NCBI GenBank assembly: GCA_024291935.2
Contig: CM044326.1
Span: forward strand, 31,743,948 to 31,807,947
Length of the DNA: 64,000 nucleotides
Source: Okapia johnstoni
Lineage: Eukaryota; Chordata; Mammalia; Artiodactyla; Giraffidae
Direction: 5' to 3'
Made by a program: the position numbers and the translations under genes. Under the pieces are notes generated by a model, which saw nothing but the letters and a program-made list of their open reading frames with translations, did not search any database and was not told the origin of the DNA. Positions within the stretch are counted from its first letter, which is position 1. Every line of letters begins with the position of its first letter. This document shows, one piece after another, positions 12,101 through 24,076 of this stretch.

Positions 12101-12255
12101 AGCAGGTGTGGCCCCGGGTCCTCAGCCACCCTGCCTCATGGGGCCCAGCCCCTCAGCCACTGCCTTCAGGCTGCCGGGTCAGTGCCCAGCTTCCCCCTCC
12201 CAGGTCCCAGGCGGGGTCCAGCACTGCACAATAAAGGCTGCCTTTGAAGCCGCGA
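9126..12255 (+). other. BRF1: Putative BRF1 3' UTR (or 3' UTR plus intergenic)
   Basis: No AATAAA or ATTAAA was found between the stop and 12230, where a canonical AATAAA is followed by GU-rich sequence (about 12265-12290). The simplest reading is a 3.1 kb terminal exon. An upstream cleavage site with a non-canonical signal is also possible. The sequence is GC-rich and has no recognisable repeats. Confidence 0.5.
12230..12235 (+). terminator. Polyadenylation signal AATAAA, probably BRF1
   Basis: AATAAAGGCTG lies downstream of the BRF1 stop, with a GU-rich stretch (TTTGTTGTCTTGTC) 30-50 bases further on. No other gene upstream on the plus strand could use it. Confidence 0.6.
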
Positions 12256-15200
12256 GCCCAGTTCAGGGCCTTTGTTGTCTTGTCGCACTGTCCAGTTGCT
12301 GGTGGGTCAGGACGGCTCTGCCCCCAGGACCCTGCTCTGTGCCACCCCTACTGGCGTGGGCCCCCCAGGCTCGCCGTCATCCACATGCCCATCCTGTTCT
12401 CCTGGGCTGAGGACTCCTCGCCCGGCAAGACCGTGGGGATCAGTGTGGACAGAAAGCAGCCCCTGCCCGGCCCTGGGCCCGCGTGTCACCCCAGGCTCCG
12501 CAGCCGGGGCTCTGGCTACCCCTCGTCTCAGCCTCAGGGCCCAGCAGACCTCGAGTCCAGACCCTCAGCCCAGCCGCCTGCACCTCCAGGGAGCCCATGC
12601 TGCTGCCGCACTGCAGGGCCAGCCCCGGGCAGCAGGGGGCGCCCCAGGACCAGCCGGGCCGGTGAGGCGGCCTGGCCGGCAGGGACGCCGGGCTCCGGGG
12701 TGGCTGCTGTCTGTCCATCCCGCAGTGGGGTGGCTGCCTGCCTCAGCCTCAGGCTCTGGGCCACCACCCCCCCAGCCCTGGGTCCTCTTGACATCCTCCC
12801 GGTTCCCTGTGGCCACATCGGCAGGACAGCCGGCACCCTGCTCTTGCACACCAGCCCGCTGGGGGCCCTGATGGGCCATTACCTCTCGGGGGCAGGGGTG
12901 CCTGAGTCATGGTCACTCGCAGGCAGGAGGCAGCTGCCCCGGCTGATTGGCGCCTCCCTGCATCGTCCTGGCCTACGTGCCTGGAGGGCCGGCTGATCCC
13001 TGGGGAGGCCTGGGCCCCAGCCAGGCTGGCAAGGGGTGGGGTCCGAGGGACGGGCTCCAAGGCTTTGGGCCTCAGGCCCTGACAGCCTGGGCCCTTCTCA
13101 GGGGCTGTGGGTGGCGGCAGAGGGGAGGCACTCTGCTTTCCTGCCAGGACAGGAGCCTGGCTCAGGAAGCCATCACACAATGGTCCAACTGGGTCCTGGG
13201 AGGGCAGGGGGCCAGAATGGTGGGACCCGACCCTGACCTCAGCCCCAGCCCCGGCTGTCCCTGCCACCTCGTCCCCAGCGAGGCCAGTGGAAGACCGCAG
13301 TGGGGCAGGTGCCAGGCAGGCTTGCGGCGGGCAGGTGGGCTGCCACACATCACAGGGGCCACTGCGGAGGCCACGCAGACTCAGCTGAGGCCTGGCTGGC
13401 TGGAGGCAGCGCCGCCCTGCTAGACAGTGTGGGGACCATCCTTTCCTTGGAGACCAGGGCCCTTCACCCCGTGCAGACGGAGTAATCGCCTCCCCCACCC
13501 GAAGGTCACAGTGAATAAGGACATTGTCTGCCAGGTGCTCGCCTCGGTGGGGCCTGGGAAAACACCCGTGCAGGGCTCGGCAGGGGCCTGGCTGCCGTGG
13601 GCCCTGCCGCCAGCCTCAGCAGCTGGGGAGCTGAGCCAGCGGCAGGGGGGACGCCCCCAGGGTGGGAGGGCTTGGGTCAGTGAGGGCCACGCCGGCAGGA
13701 CCTGAAGGCAGGGAGCGGGGGCCCCCCCCGGACAGACCCCCCGGGGGCTCACACCTCTGGCTCTCCCTCCCCACAAGCCCCTGCTGGGGTGTTCTAGCCA
13801 CACGCAGGGCTCTTGAAAACACAGACCCTGTTCATCGGTTCATGGGTTTACTTACTCAGCAGACCTCGCCAAAGCTCTGAGGGTCTGAGGTCGGCCGTGA
13901 GGATGGGGACACCCCCCGGGGGGGAACAGCCCCTGTGCTGCGGGCAAATGCGGCAGCAGGAGTGGGCGTGAGCAGAGCTGCGGTGCAGGGCAGAGGCGAG
14001 GGGGCCACGGTGGGGGGCAGGGCTGAGCGGGAGGGCCCTGCGGCTGTTACCGAGAAGCAGGCGGAAGGGCCTACTGTGATGGAGAGGTGGTGTAGGGGCT
14101 GGGGGCCGAGCTCACCAGCCTGTGGATGGCACTCCACCCTTTCCCCCGGTTGGTGGACCCCAGCCTGGCCCTGGACAGAGACAGACTTTCCAACGACGGT
14201 CACTGACCCAGCCTGGAAATGTTAATCTCAGGGAGATGGTTTGGTGGTCACAGGCCAGGCCACAGGGTACAAAGGAGCGCCGTGCACACGTAGGCACACC
14301 CTGAGCAGAGCCCCCACTTCTAGCCCCTCAGGCGTGGCCAGTGGCGGGGAGCTCTGCTGGGCCAGCCTGCAGGCAGCCCTACAGGGTGGGCCTGAGTGGG
14401 ATGGCTGGTGTGCGCCACGAGGACCCTCTTGCGGGGTGTGTGTGCGCGTGGGGGTCAGTGCTGAAAGAACCTTTCTCCAGGGAGGGGTCCACCCCAACAG
14501 CTGGTGGTTCCTTGAGCGTTTACATCTGGCCCGGTGGGTGCCCTGCGAGTTCAGACCAGGATGAGCCTCCTGGTGCCCTCTCTGCCCCGCCCCACCATCC
14601 TGACCCACACGGTGTCCCCAGGCGCACTGGGCAAGGGGTGCACTGGGGTGAGGGAGGGGGGGTCTGCCCATGAGCGGCAGAGTCTGGGTTCACAGTGGGG
14701 GGGGTCTAGGGGCCCAGTAAAGGTCAGAGACAAGTTCCGTAGAGTGGAGGCATCCCCTGGGAAGCCCCAGGATGGGAGAGGTGTGGGGGTTAGTCCAGAA
14801 GACTTCCTGGAGGAAGAGGGGTCCACACTGAGACCAGAAGGAGGAGAAACTGGACAGGCTGTGACACGGCCCAGAGGAGGAAGGTGGGCCGCCGACCTCG
14901 GGCTGGGTGACCGCACCGGGAGAGGTGGTGAGAACTGGGGGTCCCCAGAGGTGGTGATGTCGGGGCTCTTTGGGGTTGGGGGACAGCAGGGCCCGTGGGA
15001 GGGAGCAAGCGTGTGGCCACAGGAAGTCTTGTGCTTAGAGCAGGAGCTCATGCTCAGCCCCGTGGGCCCTGCAGCTCTGGCTGCCCACCTTACTGGCTAT
15101 GGGCATGGGGAATTGGGGGGCACAAAGAGGTGGGGGCACCTCAGCCCTTCTGGTTGTGGATGGGGGAGGGAGGGACAGACTAAAAGATGGGGAGACGCCA

Positions 15201-16740
15201 GTGGGTGGACTGGGGACAGGGCCTCAGAGCGGCCTTGCCAGCCAGGTTTGGGCTGGGCTGAGGGCAGGAGTTCACGTTCGCAGGAGTCGGGGGGCGTGGG
15301 CCTGGGTGTCCCTAGGGCAGGCTCTCGATGAGTCACTGATGACCTGGTGTCCCGGCGCCGCAGGTCCAGGCTGCGCGGGCCACAGGAAGCGTCGTGGGCT
15401 GATAAAGGGCGGGAGTCAGAAGCCACCGGGCCTCTCACTTCCTGCATTCGGAGCAGCAGGGCTTGGTGCTGGGCGGAGGCTGGGCGGGCAGCTGCTCATG
15501 CAGGCCGGGGGTCTGTGGCCCAGCCTGGATGGCTCCCGGAACACCATGTGACCCGTGAGAACTTGGCTGTGCTTGCGGAGACCGTGGCAGGGCATCGAGG
15601 TGGGCACGGATTCCCACGTGGCCTCTGGCTGGAGAGCGGCCACAGTTCTGAGGCTTCGGATCAAAGGGTGGAGTGGAGAAGGTGGTCAGGACAGGACACA
15701 GCCAGGGCCAGCATGGGGTGGAGGACAACTCGGCAGGTAGGCCAGGGTTGGCATGAGTCCACCTGAAGGTCAGGTGTGTCTGTCCGCCCAGTGACCATGG
15801 TTACCTCAGTTACTCAGGAGATGGGGTGCTCACAGCACATGAGCAAGAGGGGCTAGAGGAGTTGGCAGGGGTCATCTGGCTCCTTGGAGGGCATGACCCC
15901 AGGCCACTGAGTGGCAGTCTGGGCAGCCTCACTGAGGCACGTGGAGCCATGTAGGCTGCCTTATAGCACCACCCCCAGGGACCGCAGCCCCAGCACTCCA
16001 CCATGCCACTCTGCCCATGGCCACAAGCTGCCGGCCCGCCACCACCCCCATCACCATCTCTCCTCACCCAACTCCACCCAACCCCACCCCTGGGACCTTG
16101 GCAGAGTCACCATGCAAACACCCCAACGGTCACCTTATCCGCAGCCACTGCCACCATCATGGCTGGACGGACAGAACGGGGCTGCTGTAGGCCTGAGCTC
16201 CCCAGACCCCTGCCCTGCCTGGGGCATGCCAGGCCCGGAAGTGGGCTATGTCATCCCACCAGGAAGAGCGAGCTTGTCTCGGTTCTCCCAGACCTCTAGG
16301 TTTTGCCCCTCTCAGTCCTGTCCTCCCCGCAGGTTCCAGGCAACACCTTCCCAGACGCGGACACCCCCTGCCACATTCAGAGCCTCCCAGACCAGGGGTG
16401 ATGCCAGGGGGCTCCTAGGCCCTGCAGAGCCAGCTTAGGGCTGACTCCTGACCTCAGCCCCAATGCTCTCTCTTGGAGCTGGCATTCGGCGCTGAGCCTC
16501 TGCACACAGAGCGGACCGTGTTCACCACGTGTCCAGGTGCCTCGGGAGGACTGCCCCAGGCAGGCGTGAGGACCAGGCTGCCCGCTCTACCCTCGGAGCA
16601 CAGCGAGCTGCACATGACCCTCGCAGAGAGCCAGGGCTTCCAGGAGGCGCAGGAGGCGCCAACTTCCTCCGCTTTCCGAGGGGACACTTCCCCAAGCGCG
16701 GCTTCTGCAGCCCTCGACAGGTCCAGCCGGCGTGCTCGCT
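12256..16740. other. BRF1-NUDT14 intergenic, proximal part
   Basis: GC-rich unique-looking sequence with no exon, RNA gene or recognised repeat family. Open frames here are explained by low stop density in GC-rich DNA. Confidence 0.6.
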
Positions 16741-17160
16741 GGGGCGGGGCCAGTGGGGGAGGAGCCTGCTGGGGGCGGGGGCCGCCCCGGGTTGGCTCCC
16801 CATTGGCCGCCCGTCCGCGGGCCGGGCCAGATGGGAGGAGCCTACGGGGTGGGGCCGCCCCGGGTTGGCTCCCCATTGGCCGCCCGTCCGCGCGCCGGGG
16901 CCGAACCGGCCGCGAGCCCCCGCCTGGGGTCCAGGAGCCCGTGGAGTCCGCAGAGCGGTCTTATCAGCGCGGGCAGCTGGTGGCCTGTCCGTGCGCGAGC
17001 GCCCCGGCCCAATTCAATGGCCATTGTCCGCCGGCCCCTTTGTTCAGGAGGCGGCCACTTCCTGCGGGGCTGGGTTGGGGCGGGCAGGCAGGAAACGCTC
17101 CGAGCTGAGGCCCAGACGCCGAGGCCGCCCCCGCCCGGGGTCAGAGGTGACGGCCACCTG
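16741..17160. promoter_or_regulatory. Orphan CpG-rich element with doubled CCAAT box and SOX/GATA/ETS-like motifs
   Basis: This dense CpG segment lies 12 kb upstream of NUDT14 and 4.5 kb downstream of the BRF1 poly(A) signal. ATTGG boxes at 16802-16806 and 16875-16879 sit in a 73-bp tandem duplication. Further along are CTTATCAG (16960-16967), CCAAT (17009-17013), the 12-bp palindrome CAATGGCCATTG (17015-17026), CTTTGTTC (17038-17045) and an ETS-like CACTTCCT (about 17055). The composition suggests a CpG-island promoter or enhancer. No transcript start or exon can be assigned. Motif functions are inferred from consensus only. Confidence 0.55.
16781..16892. repeat. Tandem duplication, 73-bp period, 39-bp identical core
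   Basis: The 39-base block at 16781-16819 recurs exactly at 16854-16892. The flanking GGGAGGAGCCT motif is also repeated at the same spacing. Each copy carries one CCCCATTGGCC box. Confidence 0.9.
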
Positions 17161-18679
17161 CCTGGGGCCACCCTGGGCCCTGGGCCGGGGGCTCCGAGCC
17201 AGACCCGGGGCGAGGCTGGTCTCTGCTCAGCCCTTTCCTCTGGGTCTCGGTCTGCCTGTCGCAGGATGGACGGATGAGCCAGAATAGCTGCTCCCGGGGA
17301 AGGCTGATGGGGACTGGGCTCATGAGATCAGATCCCGTAGAGCTGCGGGAGGGACGAGGGACGGGGAAGGAGTAGGATGACTCTCGGGCAGAGGGGTGCC
17401 CCTCGCAGGCCTGTGCTCTTCCTCTGATCCTTGTTAGGGGTCACAGGCTTGACGAGGTTAAGGACAGCAGCAGGCAGAACTCAAGTCCCAGAGGGTGGAA
17501 CCCAGCTCCCACTGCCTTGGCAGAAGGAGGAGCCCACTGGGGCTACAGGCTGGGCAGGACTGTGGCCTGGCGGAGGAAGAGGGAGACAGGGTGCCCGGTG
17601 CTTCCCCACCTGGGCCAGACCTCCTGTTGCTGCTTCCCTGGGTTCCGCCAAGCAGTCCTGCCCATCCTGGACAGGTGGTCCACCTGGGTCACCCCAGGCC
17701 TCCTCGTCCGTCCCTGCGCCAAGGCTGCCCACTCACCAGGCCCTGGCCTCAGTCACATGCTCACTCACAGCTGAGAGTGGGGTCTGCGAGGGGTGAAGGG
17801 AGACACAGCTGCCCTGTCCTTACCGAACCTCTGCCCGCTTCCCACCACACAGGATGGACTTCTCTGGGCCGGCCCCGGCCCGCCTCCCCTCCCTAGAGCC
17901 CTGGAACTGCAGTGCCTTTCTCTGAGTATCCCCCTCACCCCACACACACCGTGTTCCACCGTGCAAAGCCCTCCCTGACTCAGTCCAACTCAACAGAAAA
18001 AAATCACTGTGGCTATCAGTGTGTTTATTTCCAATGGTGGGATTTAATATGAGGAGTTGGTTCCAGAGGTCTTAGGAGCACTGGACGCCACTGCCTGAGG
18101 TCAGAGGACCCCAGGGGAGAGTTGTTACCCAGACCCCACCATGGGTGCCTCCCCGCAGGGCTGGGCCTCTGTGGCCTCGACTCGCTCTGAGCTCAGCTGT
18201 AACGCCAGGGTTTGTGCAGAGACACGAGATGTCAGGTGGAGAGCACCCTGCAGCACCAGGACGGTGCCAGCACTTTGCAAAGGGCAGTGAGCACATGCAA
18301 GTGGCCAGAGCACCCTCCAGGGCAAGAGGGGGACTGTGCCATCCTGGAGGTCACAAGGTCCAGGAGAGGGGATGGCGGCTTGAACTTGATCCCATCTGAA
18401 AGACCAAGTGGGGCGCTGATGTGGGTGGGATTTGGGGGGAATGCCTGTGAAGAATCGGGGGGCAAGGAGTGGGGGCCAGATCCCATGCAGGGTGCCTGCC
18501 TCAGGGAAGGCAGGGGTGGCAGGACAGTGGGCAGAAGGGGCCTCCCCACCCCTGCGGTGCTCCACTGCTCCCTCGGAGGCCAGCAGCAGCCGTGGGCAGG
18601 GGGCCCAGTGCATGGGGTGCATCGGGGCTGGGGGTGGGGGGAGCAGTGGGGCTGCTGTCCACCAGCCTTGAAGCTGGAT
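17161..18679. other. Intergenic, nothing recognised
   Basis: Moderately GC-rich. A short AT-richer stretch at about 17990-18070 could be an old repeat remnant, but I cannot name it. Confidence 0.55.
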
Positions 18680-19342
18680 GTCCTGTTGTCCAGTTGCTCA
18701 GTCGTGTCTGACTCTTTGCAACCCTTGGATTGCAGCACGCCAGGCTTCCCTGTCCTTCACTGTCTCCCAGAGTTTACTCAAACTCACGTCAGTTGAGTCA
18801 GTGATGCTATCCAACCATCTTCTGTTACCTCCTTCTCCTGTCTTCAATCTTTCCCAGCATCAGGGTCTTTTCCAACAAGTCACTTATTTGCATCAGGTGC
18901 AAAAGTATGGAAGCCTCACCATCACTCCTTCCAGTGAACACCCAGGACTGATCACCTTTAGGATGGACTGGTTGGATCTTCTTGCAGTCCAAGGGACTCT
19001 TAAGAGTCTCCTCCAACACCACAGCTCAAAAGCATCAATTCTCGGCGCTCAGCCTTCGTTATGGTCCAACTCTCACATCCATACATGACTACTGGAAAAA
19101 CCATAGCTTTGACTATACGGACCTTTGTGGGCAAAGTGATGTCTCTGCTTTTTAATATACCATCTAGATTTGTCATGGCCTTTCTTCCAAGGAGCAAGCA
19201 TCTTTTAATTTCATGGCTGCAATCACCATCTGCAGTGATTTTGGAGGCCAAGAAAATAAAGTCTGTCACTGTTTCCATTGTTTCCCCCTCTATTTGCCAT
19301 GAAGTGACGGGACTGGATGCCATGGTCTTAGTGTTTTGAAAC
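18680..19342 (-). mobile_element. RTE-BovB LINE 3' fragment, antisense
   Basis: This is a 5'-truncated BovB copy whose 3' end is at about 18680 (CAGTTGCTCAGTCGTGTCTG). On the minus strand it encodes only the last part of ORF2 (for example [20 protein letters not shown]), broken by small deletions. The copy is dead. Confidence 0.92.
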
Positions 19343-20832
19343 AAGTATTCTCTCCTGGAGCACCCCATGAACAGTATGAAAAGGCAGGATGTCCTAGGGA
19401 AGCCTCATCTCAACAATCAGGCCCTGCCCTGCAGTGCTGTCTGCAGCACCTGCAGAGAAGGGCCCCGTGTCCCCAGGACAAGGCAGTGGGTCCTACCACC
19501 TCTGTGCTCTGGGCCCTGAATGGGGGGTGAGCGGGTGAGGCCTGAGCTCCAAGGAGAGGTGCGGCCATGGTGGGCTTTGGGTGTGGGAGCGGCCGAAGCC
19601 TCAGGAGAAGGCAGGAGGGTGGTCAGCCAGGGCTTCCCTCAGGAGAGACCAAGAGGCCAGTGGCCTGTGGCCCCCAGGGCTGGGGTGTGGTGGGCGGCTC
19701 ATAGCTCACTTGAGTCCCTGTGCCCAGGGACAGAGAAAGGTTGAAACACAGAGGCCGGGACAGCCTGCCAGGCTGTGTGCTCTGGAGAGTGCATCAGTGC
19801 TGGAATTACTGGGCAGGAGGGCCGGTCGGCGGCCCATCCTCAGGGAAGAGGTGGGTGGAGACAGCGTCCTCAGCACGCGGCCCAAGAACCCCGCGGTGTG
19901 AGCCTTGGCCCGGCACTCCGTCTCGGCCACAGGCGCCCTGCTCTGCATCAAACCCCCTCTTCCAAGGCCCTGTCCACAAACTTCTTCTGGGAAGGGAAAG
20001 ACCCCAGGGGTGCCCTCAGGATCCTGCCTCCCCCCTCAGCAGGTCAGCGGTACCCTGGGCTCTGTGTCTGACCACCTGGGCCAGCCGGACCCCACGGGCG
20101 GAGGCACTGGGACCTTCAGCCCATGGCTGCCCTTGTGGGCCACAAGCACTCAGCATCGCCATATCCAGGGGTGCCTCCAGGCCGCCCTCCCCCAACCCAG
20201 AATGTGGAAGGAGGCCCAGGCTTTGCTGCTGCTACGCCTCCCTGGAACCTCTGCCTTCCACCCACGGCAGTGCCCACGGCCTGCCCTCACCATGGCACCA
20301 CATCTGCTCTGCCCTGGACCCTCTGTCCCCTGAGAGGCTGTCTTCATGGCCCACTCTGTCCAAGGCCCCCTCCTCCAGGAAGCCCCCCATTCCTCCTCCC
20401 AGCCCTGCTGCTGCCTGAACAGTGCCAGCCCCTCTGCATGTAAGCAAGCTTCTAGGGCTGGAGCTGAAGCTTGGGAGGAAGGTAGGGGCCTGGAGGACTG
20501 GGGTGGGGGGTGGACCCTTGCCCGCCCCCGGGGCCCTGGCCGACTTGGCGAGGAGCTCCTCTTTGTGGGAGGTCCCTGTGTGAACCACTCGCTGCCGTAG
20601 CACAAATGCAGGAAATCGCCATTCTATCAAGCTCTATTTTCTCCCACGGAGGGAAAGTCTGTCACACGAAGGGCATTGTTCCCGGGCTCGTGCCTTCCGG
20701 GCGGGCCCGGCTGCACTGGGCGCGCGCGTCCCTGGGGCTCCTGGCTGCCCTGTTTCCCTTCGAGACCCTGGGGCGCCTGGGGGTTGGGAACGCGGGGCCT
20801 CGTCCAGCCCCCGGCCCAGGGCGACACCTGCG
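19343..20832. other. Intergenic, nothing recognised
   Basis: GC-rich sequence with no supported gene or repeat. Confidence 0.55.
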
Positions 20833-20886
20833 CGTCCAAGCCTGTGCACGTCCAAGCCTGTGCACGTCCAAGCCTGTGCACGTCCA
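20833..20886. repeat. 16-bp minisatellite, 3.4 perfect copies
   Basis: The unit CGTCCAAGCCTGTGCA is repeated three times, followed by a partial CGTCCA. Each junction creates TGCACGTCC, whose reverse complement contains ACGTG. Confidence 0.92.
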
Positions 20887-22370
20887 GAAGCCCGCGCTGA
20901 GGGGGGTCAGAGTGCGGTCAGGGCCGGGCCGCACACACTCCCGCCGCCCCAGCCCCTCCCCGCACCCCTGCCGCCCTCCAGACCCGCCCGGGAGCCAGGT
21001 GCTGTCCCCTGCCTTAGCTCCGCCCAACTCTGCCCTCTCAGGCCACTCTGTCCCGGGAGATCCCACAGGGTTTGGGGGCCCGGAAGCTACCTAGGCCGTG
21101 CCGGGCGGAGGCGGCAGGCTGCCCTCAGGGACCCCCGCCCCAGGCCCCGGCGTCCCCCTGCGAGCAAGGAGCCCGCCCGAGTGGTAAGGGCGCTGTGTCA
21201 TCAGCCCCCAGCTCAGCTGTGCTGGAGGACGACAGGCGCCCATTGGCGGCCACAGGAGCTCTGAGCGACCCCGGAAAGGGCAGAGGACAGCAGGCAGCCC
21301 CTCCTCACATCCTGGGAGGCTCCAGGGAGGGGCTGGGCACCTGGAGGCGCAGGAGTGGGGCTGCTGCAGCAGGAGATACAGACCCCAGACCCCAGATTCA
21401 ACTGGGACTGGTGGGGGGTGGGCGGGGCCGGGGCCAGATGGTGTGGAGAGGGGACTGGGGCTAGGATGGCTAGGGGTGAGCAGGAGGGCTGGGCTGCAGG
21501 CTGAGCCCCTGCTGGGGCCTGAGCACGTCTCCCTCAGCTCCATGAGTCCACGGTGGAGCCTGGGCACCCAGGCCAGGCAGGAGAAACGCAGTTGTGGGCG
21601 AGAGGGATGGGACCAGACAGGGAGGGAAGCAGGAGCGGGGTCAGGGCGAGAGTGCAGAGGCCCCGGGGGAGGCCACCAGACCTCCGATGGGGAGATACTG
21701 GCGGGTGGGGGCGCGCTGCCCAGGAGGAGAACAAGATGGAGGTGGGCGCCCGTGGAGCCCCAAGCCCCCGACCCTGACCCTCCCTGACCCCTCTGGATCT
21801 CTGTGTCTAGGCCTGAGCTCCGCGCCTGCTTCGAAACCGCAGCCCGACTCCCAGGCTTCCCGCGGCCAGCCAGCCCCCAATGCCCCTGCCTCGGGGGAAC
21901 CTCCCTCTCATCAGGACCCCCTCGACCAGCAGCCTGACCTCTGGATCCATGGGCTGCCCGTCACCCACTCTGGGGAAAGGCTGAGCCCTGGAGGAAGCCG
22001 ACATCCACCCACCCGTCCACCTGCCCAGACTGCTGGGCACCGCCCGGGACATCCCCCAGGCTGGGGCCAGCAGGAAGCCCCTCACCAGCCCACGGGGGCT
22101 CCGGGCCCTGGCCCTGAGGGACCGTGTGCAGCCACCCTTTCCTCCCGCCCCAGTTGCAGCAGATGATCCTGCCCCCGCCTCAGAGAGAAAGACGAGGCAG
22201 CGGCCAGCAGGAGCCCCCAGGTCCTGCCAGGGGCCCGGCAGGCCGAGCCCCACCTGGGATCCCGCCCTGGCTCCCATGTCCACACGGTATTCCCAGAACT
22301 CACCAGTGTGGAACCTCACACGGCAAAGACATGGTTAAGTGGAGGACCCTGGGGGGTGTCCTGGGCTACA
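20887..22370. other. Intergenic, nothing recognised
   Basis: GC-rich sequence with no supported gene, RNA or repeat family. Confidence 0.55.
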
Positions 22371-22486
22371 GAGGGGGCCGGGGTCGTCACGAGGGGGCCG
22401 GGGTCGTCACGAGGGTGCCAGGGACATTATGAGGAGGCCAGGGTCATTATGGGGGGCCGGAGTCGTCACGAGGGGGGTGTCGTCAC
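22371..22486. repeat. 20-bp minisatellite, about six degenerate units
   Basis: Units of the type GAGGGGGCCGGGGTCGTCAC start at 22371 and 22391 (identical). They are followed by diverged units at 22411, 22431, 22451 and 22470. GTCGTCAC and ACATTAT variants alternate. Confidence 0.9.
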
Positions 22487-23184
22487 GCAGGGGAGGCCAG
22501 CGGGTCGGAGTCCAGAGGGGAACAGGGCTGCTGTGCCACTGGCTGTAAAAAGGGTGGAGGTGCCGGCCAGGAGCCAAGAGTGCGGCGGCTTCTAGAAGCT
22601 GGGGAGGCCAGTGTCCGCCCGCGAGTGGCTTACCAGCGGGCTCCCCCGGGGCGTGGCCCGGGCCCCCGGCCTTCACCGTCCCCGTCCTCCACTCACTCCT
22701 CCTCCTGCACCTGCTCCCCGGGGCCCAAGGCCACTCCCCGCATGGCTTCCGCTCTGGACAGCGGCTGAGGCCCTTGCACTGGTCTCCCGCCCTCCCCAGC
22801 AGGCAGCTACGGCAGCCCCCCAACACCCCTGCCTGGACCCTCCCGGGCTCTCCCGGTGCCCCCGAGGGGCCCAGCCCAGCCCAGCGCCCCTGGGAGCCAC
22901 GGCGCCCTCCTCCTGAGGACAGCGCCTCGTCACCAGCACCCCCAGTCCAGCCTCCTGCTGGCCTCGCTGTTCGCGTCCCAGTGCACCCCGAGCCCCAGTT
23001 CCCCGCTGCCTGCGCACAGCAGGCCCCCCAGAAGCATGTCTGCAGTCTCACTCCAGCCCCCTCTCCTGTGCCCAGGGCCACAGCAGCCTGAGGTGACCTG
23101 GTCCTGACCCATCACCCAGGGTCCCAGGGTGCTCACAGCCAGCGTGGAATGCTCCTGACCAATCTCACTGGTGTGTTTTTCTTT
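22487..23184. other. Intergenic, nothing recognised
   Basis: GC-rich sequence with no supported gene or repeat. Confidence 0.55.
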
Positions 23185-23340
23185 TTAAAAAAGAATTATT
23201 TAGCTGCGTGGGCTCTTCAGTGTGGCGTGCGGGCTCCCTAGTTGAGCACGTGGCGTCTTAGTTCCCTGACCAGGGATCGAACCCTCATCCGCCGAACTGG
23301 AAGGCGGATCCTTAGCCACTGGGCCACAAGGGGAGTCCCT
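23185..23340 (-). mobile_element. CHR-type tRNA-Glu-derived SINE, antisense
   Basis: Read on the minus strand it starts with GGGACTCCCC and has a box-A-like TGGCCCAGTGG and a perfect box B, GGTTCGATCCC. The tail region ends in poly(A) (TTTTTAAAAAAG on the plus strand). This is the artiodactyl CHR family, known from cetaceans, hippos and ruminants. The flanks GTGTGTTTTTC and GATGTATTTTTCC look like a diverged target-site duplication. Confidence 0.85.
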
Positions 23341-24076
23341 GATGTATTTTTCCTTCTTTAAGAAAACGCAACTGGAAGTCACATCACGTTAACCATCACA
23401 CCTTTGCACCTCACTGGCATTTGGCACATTCACAATGTTGTCACCCAGGAAGGACGCTGTCCCTGCTCTCCCCTCCCCCAGCCCCGGCAACCCCAGTCTA
23501 CTTTCTGTCCCTATGCGTTTACCTATTCTGGACATTTCATATCACACGGGACCTTCTGTCTGCCTTTTCTCTCAGCAGAACGTCTTCAAGGCTGTTCCGT
23601 GAGACAGCACATGTCAGAATTTCATTCCTTTTTTCTTTTTAATTTTTACTGGAGTAGAGCTGATTTACAACCTTGTGTTAATCTCAGGTGTACGGGAAAG
23701 TGACTCAGTTCTGTGTGTACACATATCCACCCTTTTTTAGATTCTTTCCCATCTATGCCATGGGAGAGTGTTGAGTAGAGTTCTCTGTACTGTACGTTCG
23801 GTTCTTATCCGTCACCCATTTCATATATAACAGTGTGTGTATGTCGGTCCCAGTCTCCCAGTTTACCCCTCCCCCCTGCCTCTCCCGGTAACCGTAAGTC
23901 TGCTTTCTACATTTGGAGATAAGTGTATTTGTACCATATTTCAGAGTCCGCATATAAATGATATCACACGGTATTTGTCTTTCTGGCTTCCTTCACTTAG
24001 TATGATGATCGCTAGGTCCATATTGCTGCAACTGACAATATTTTGTTCTTTTTTATGGTTGAGTAATAGTCCATCA

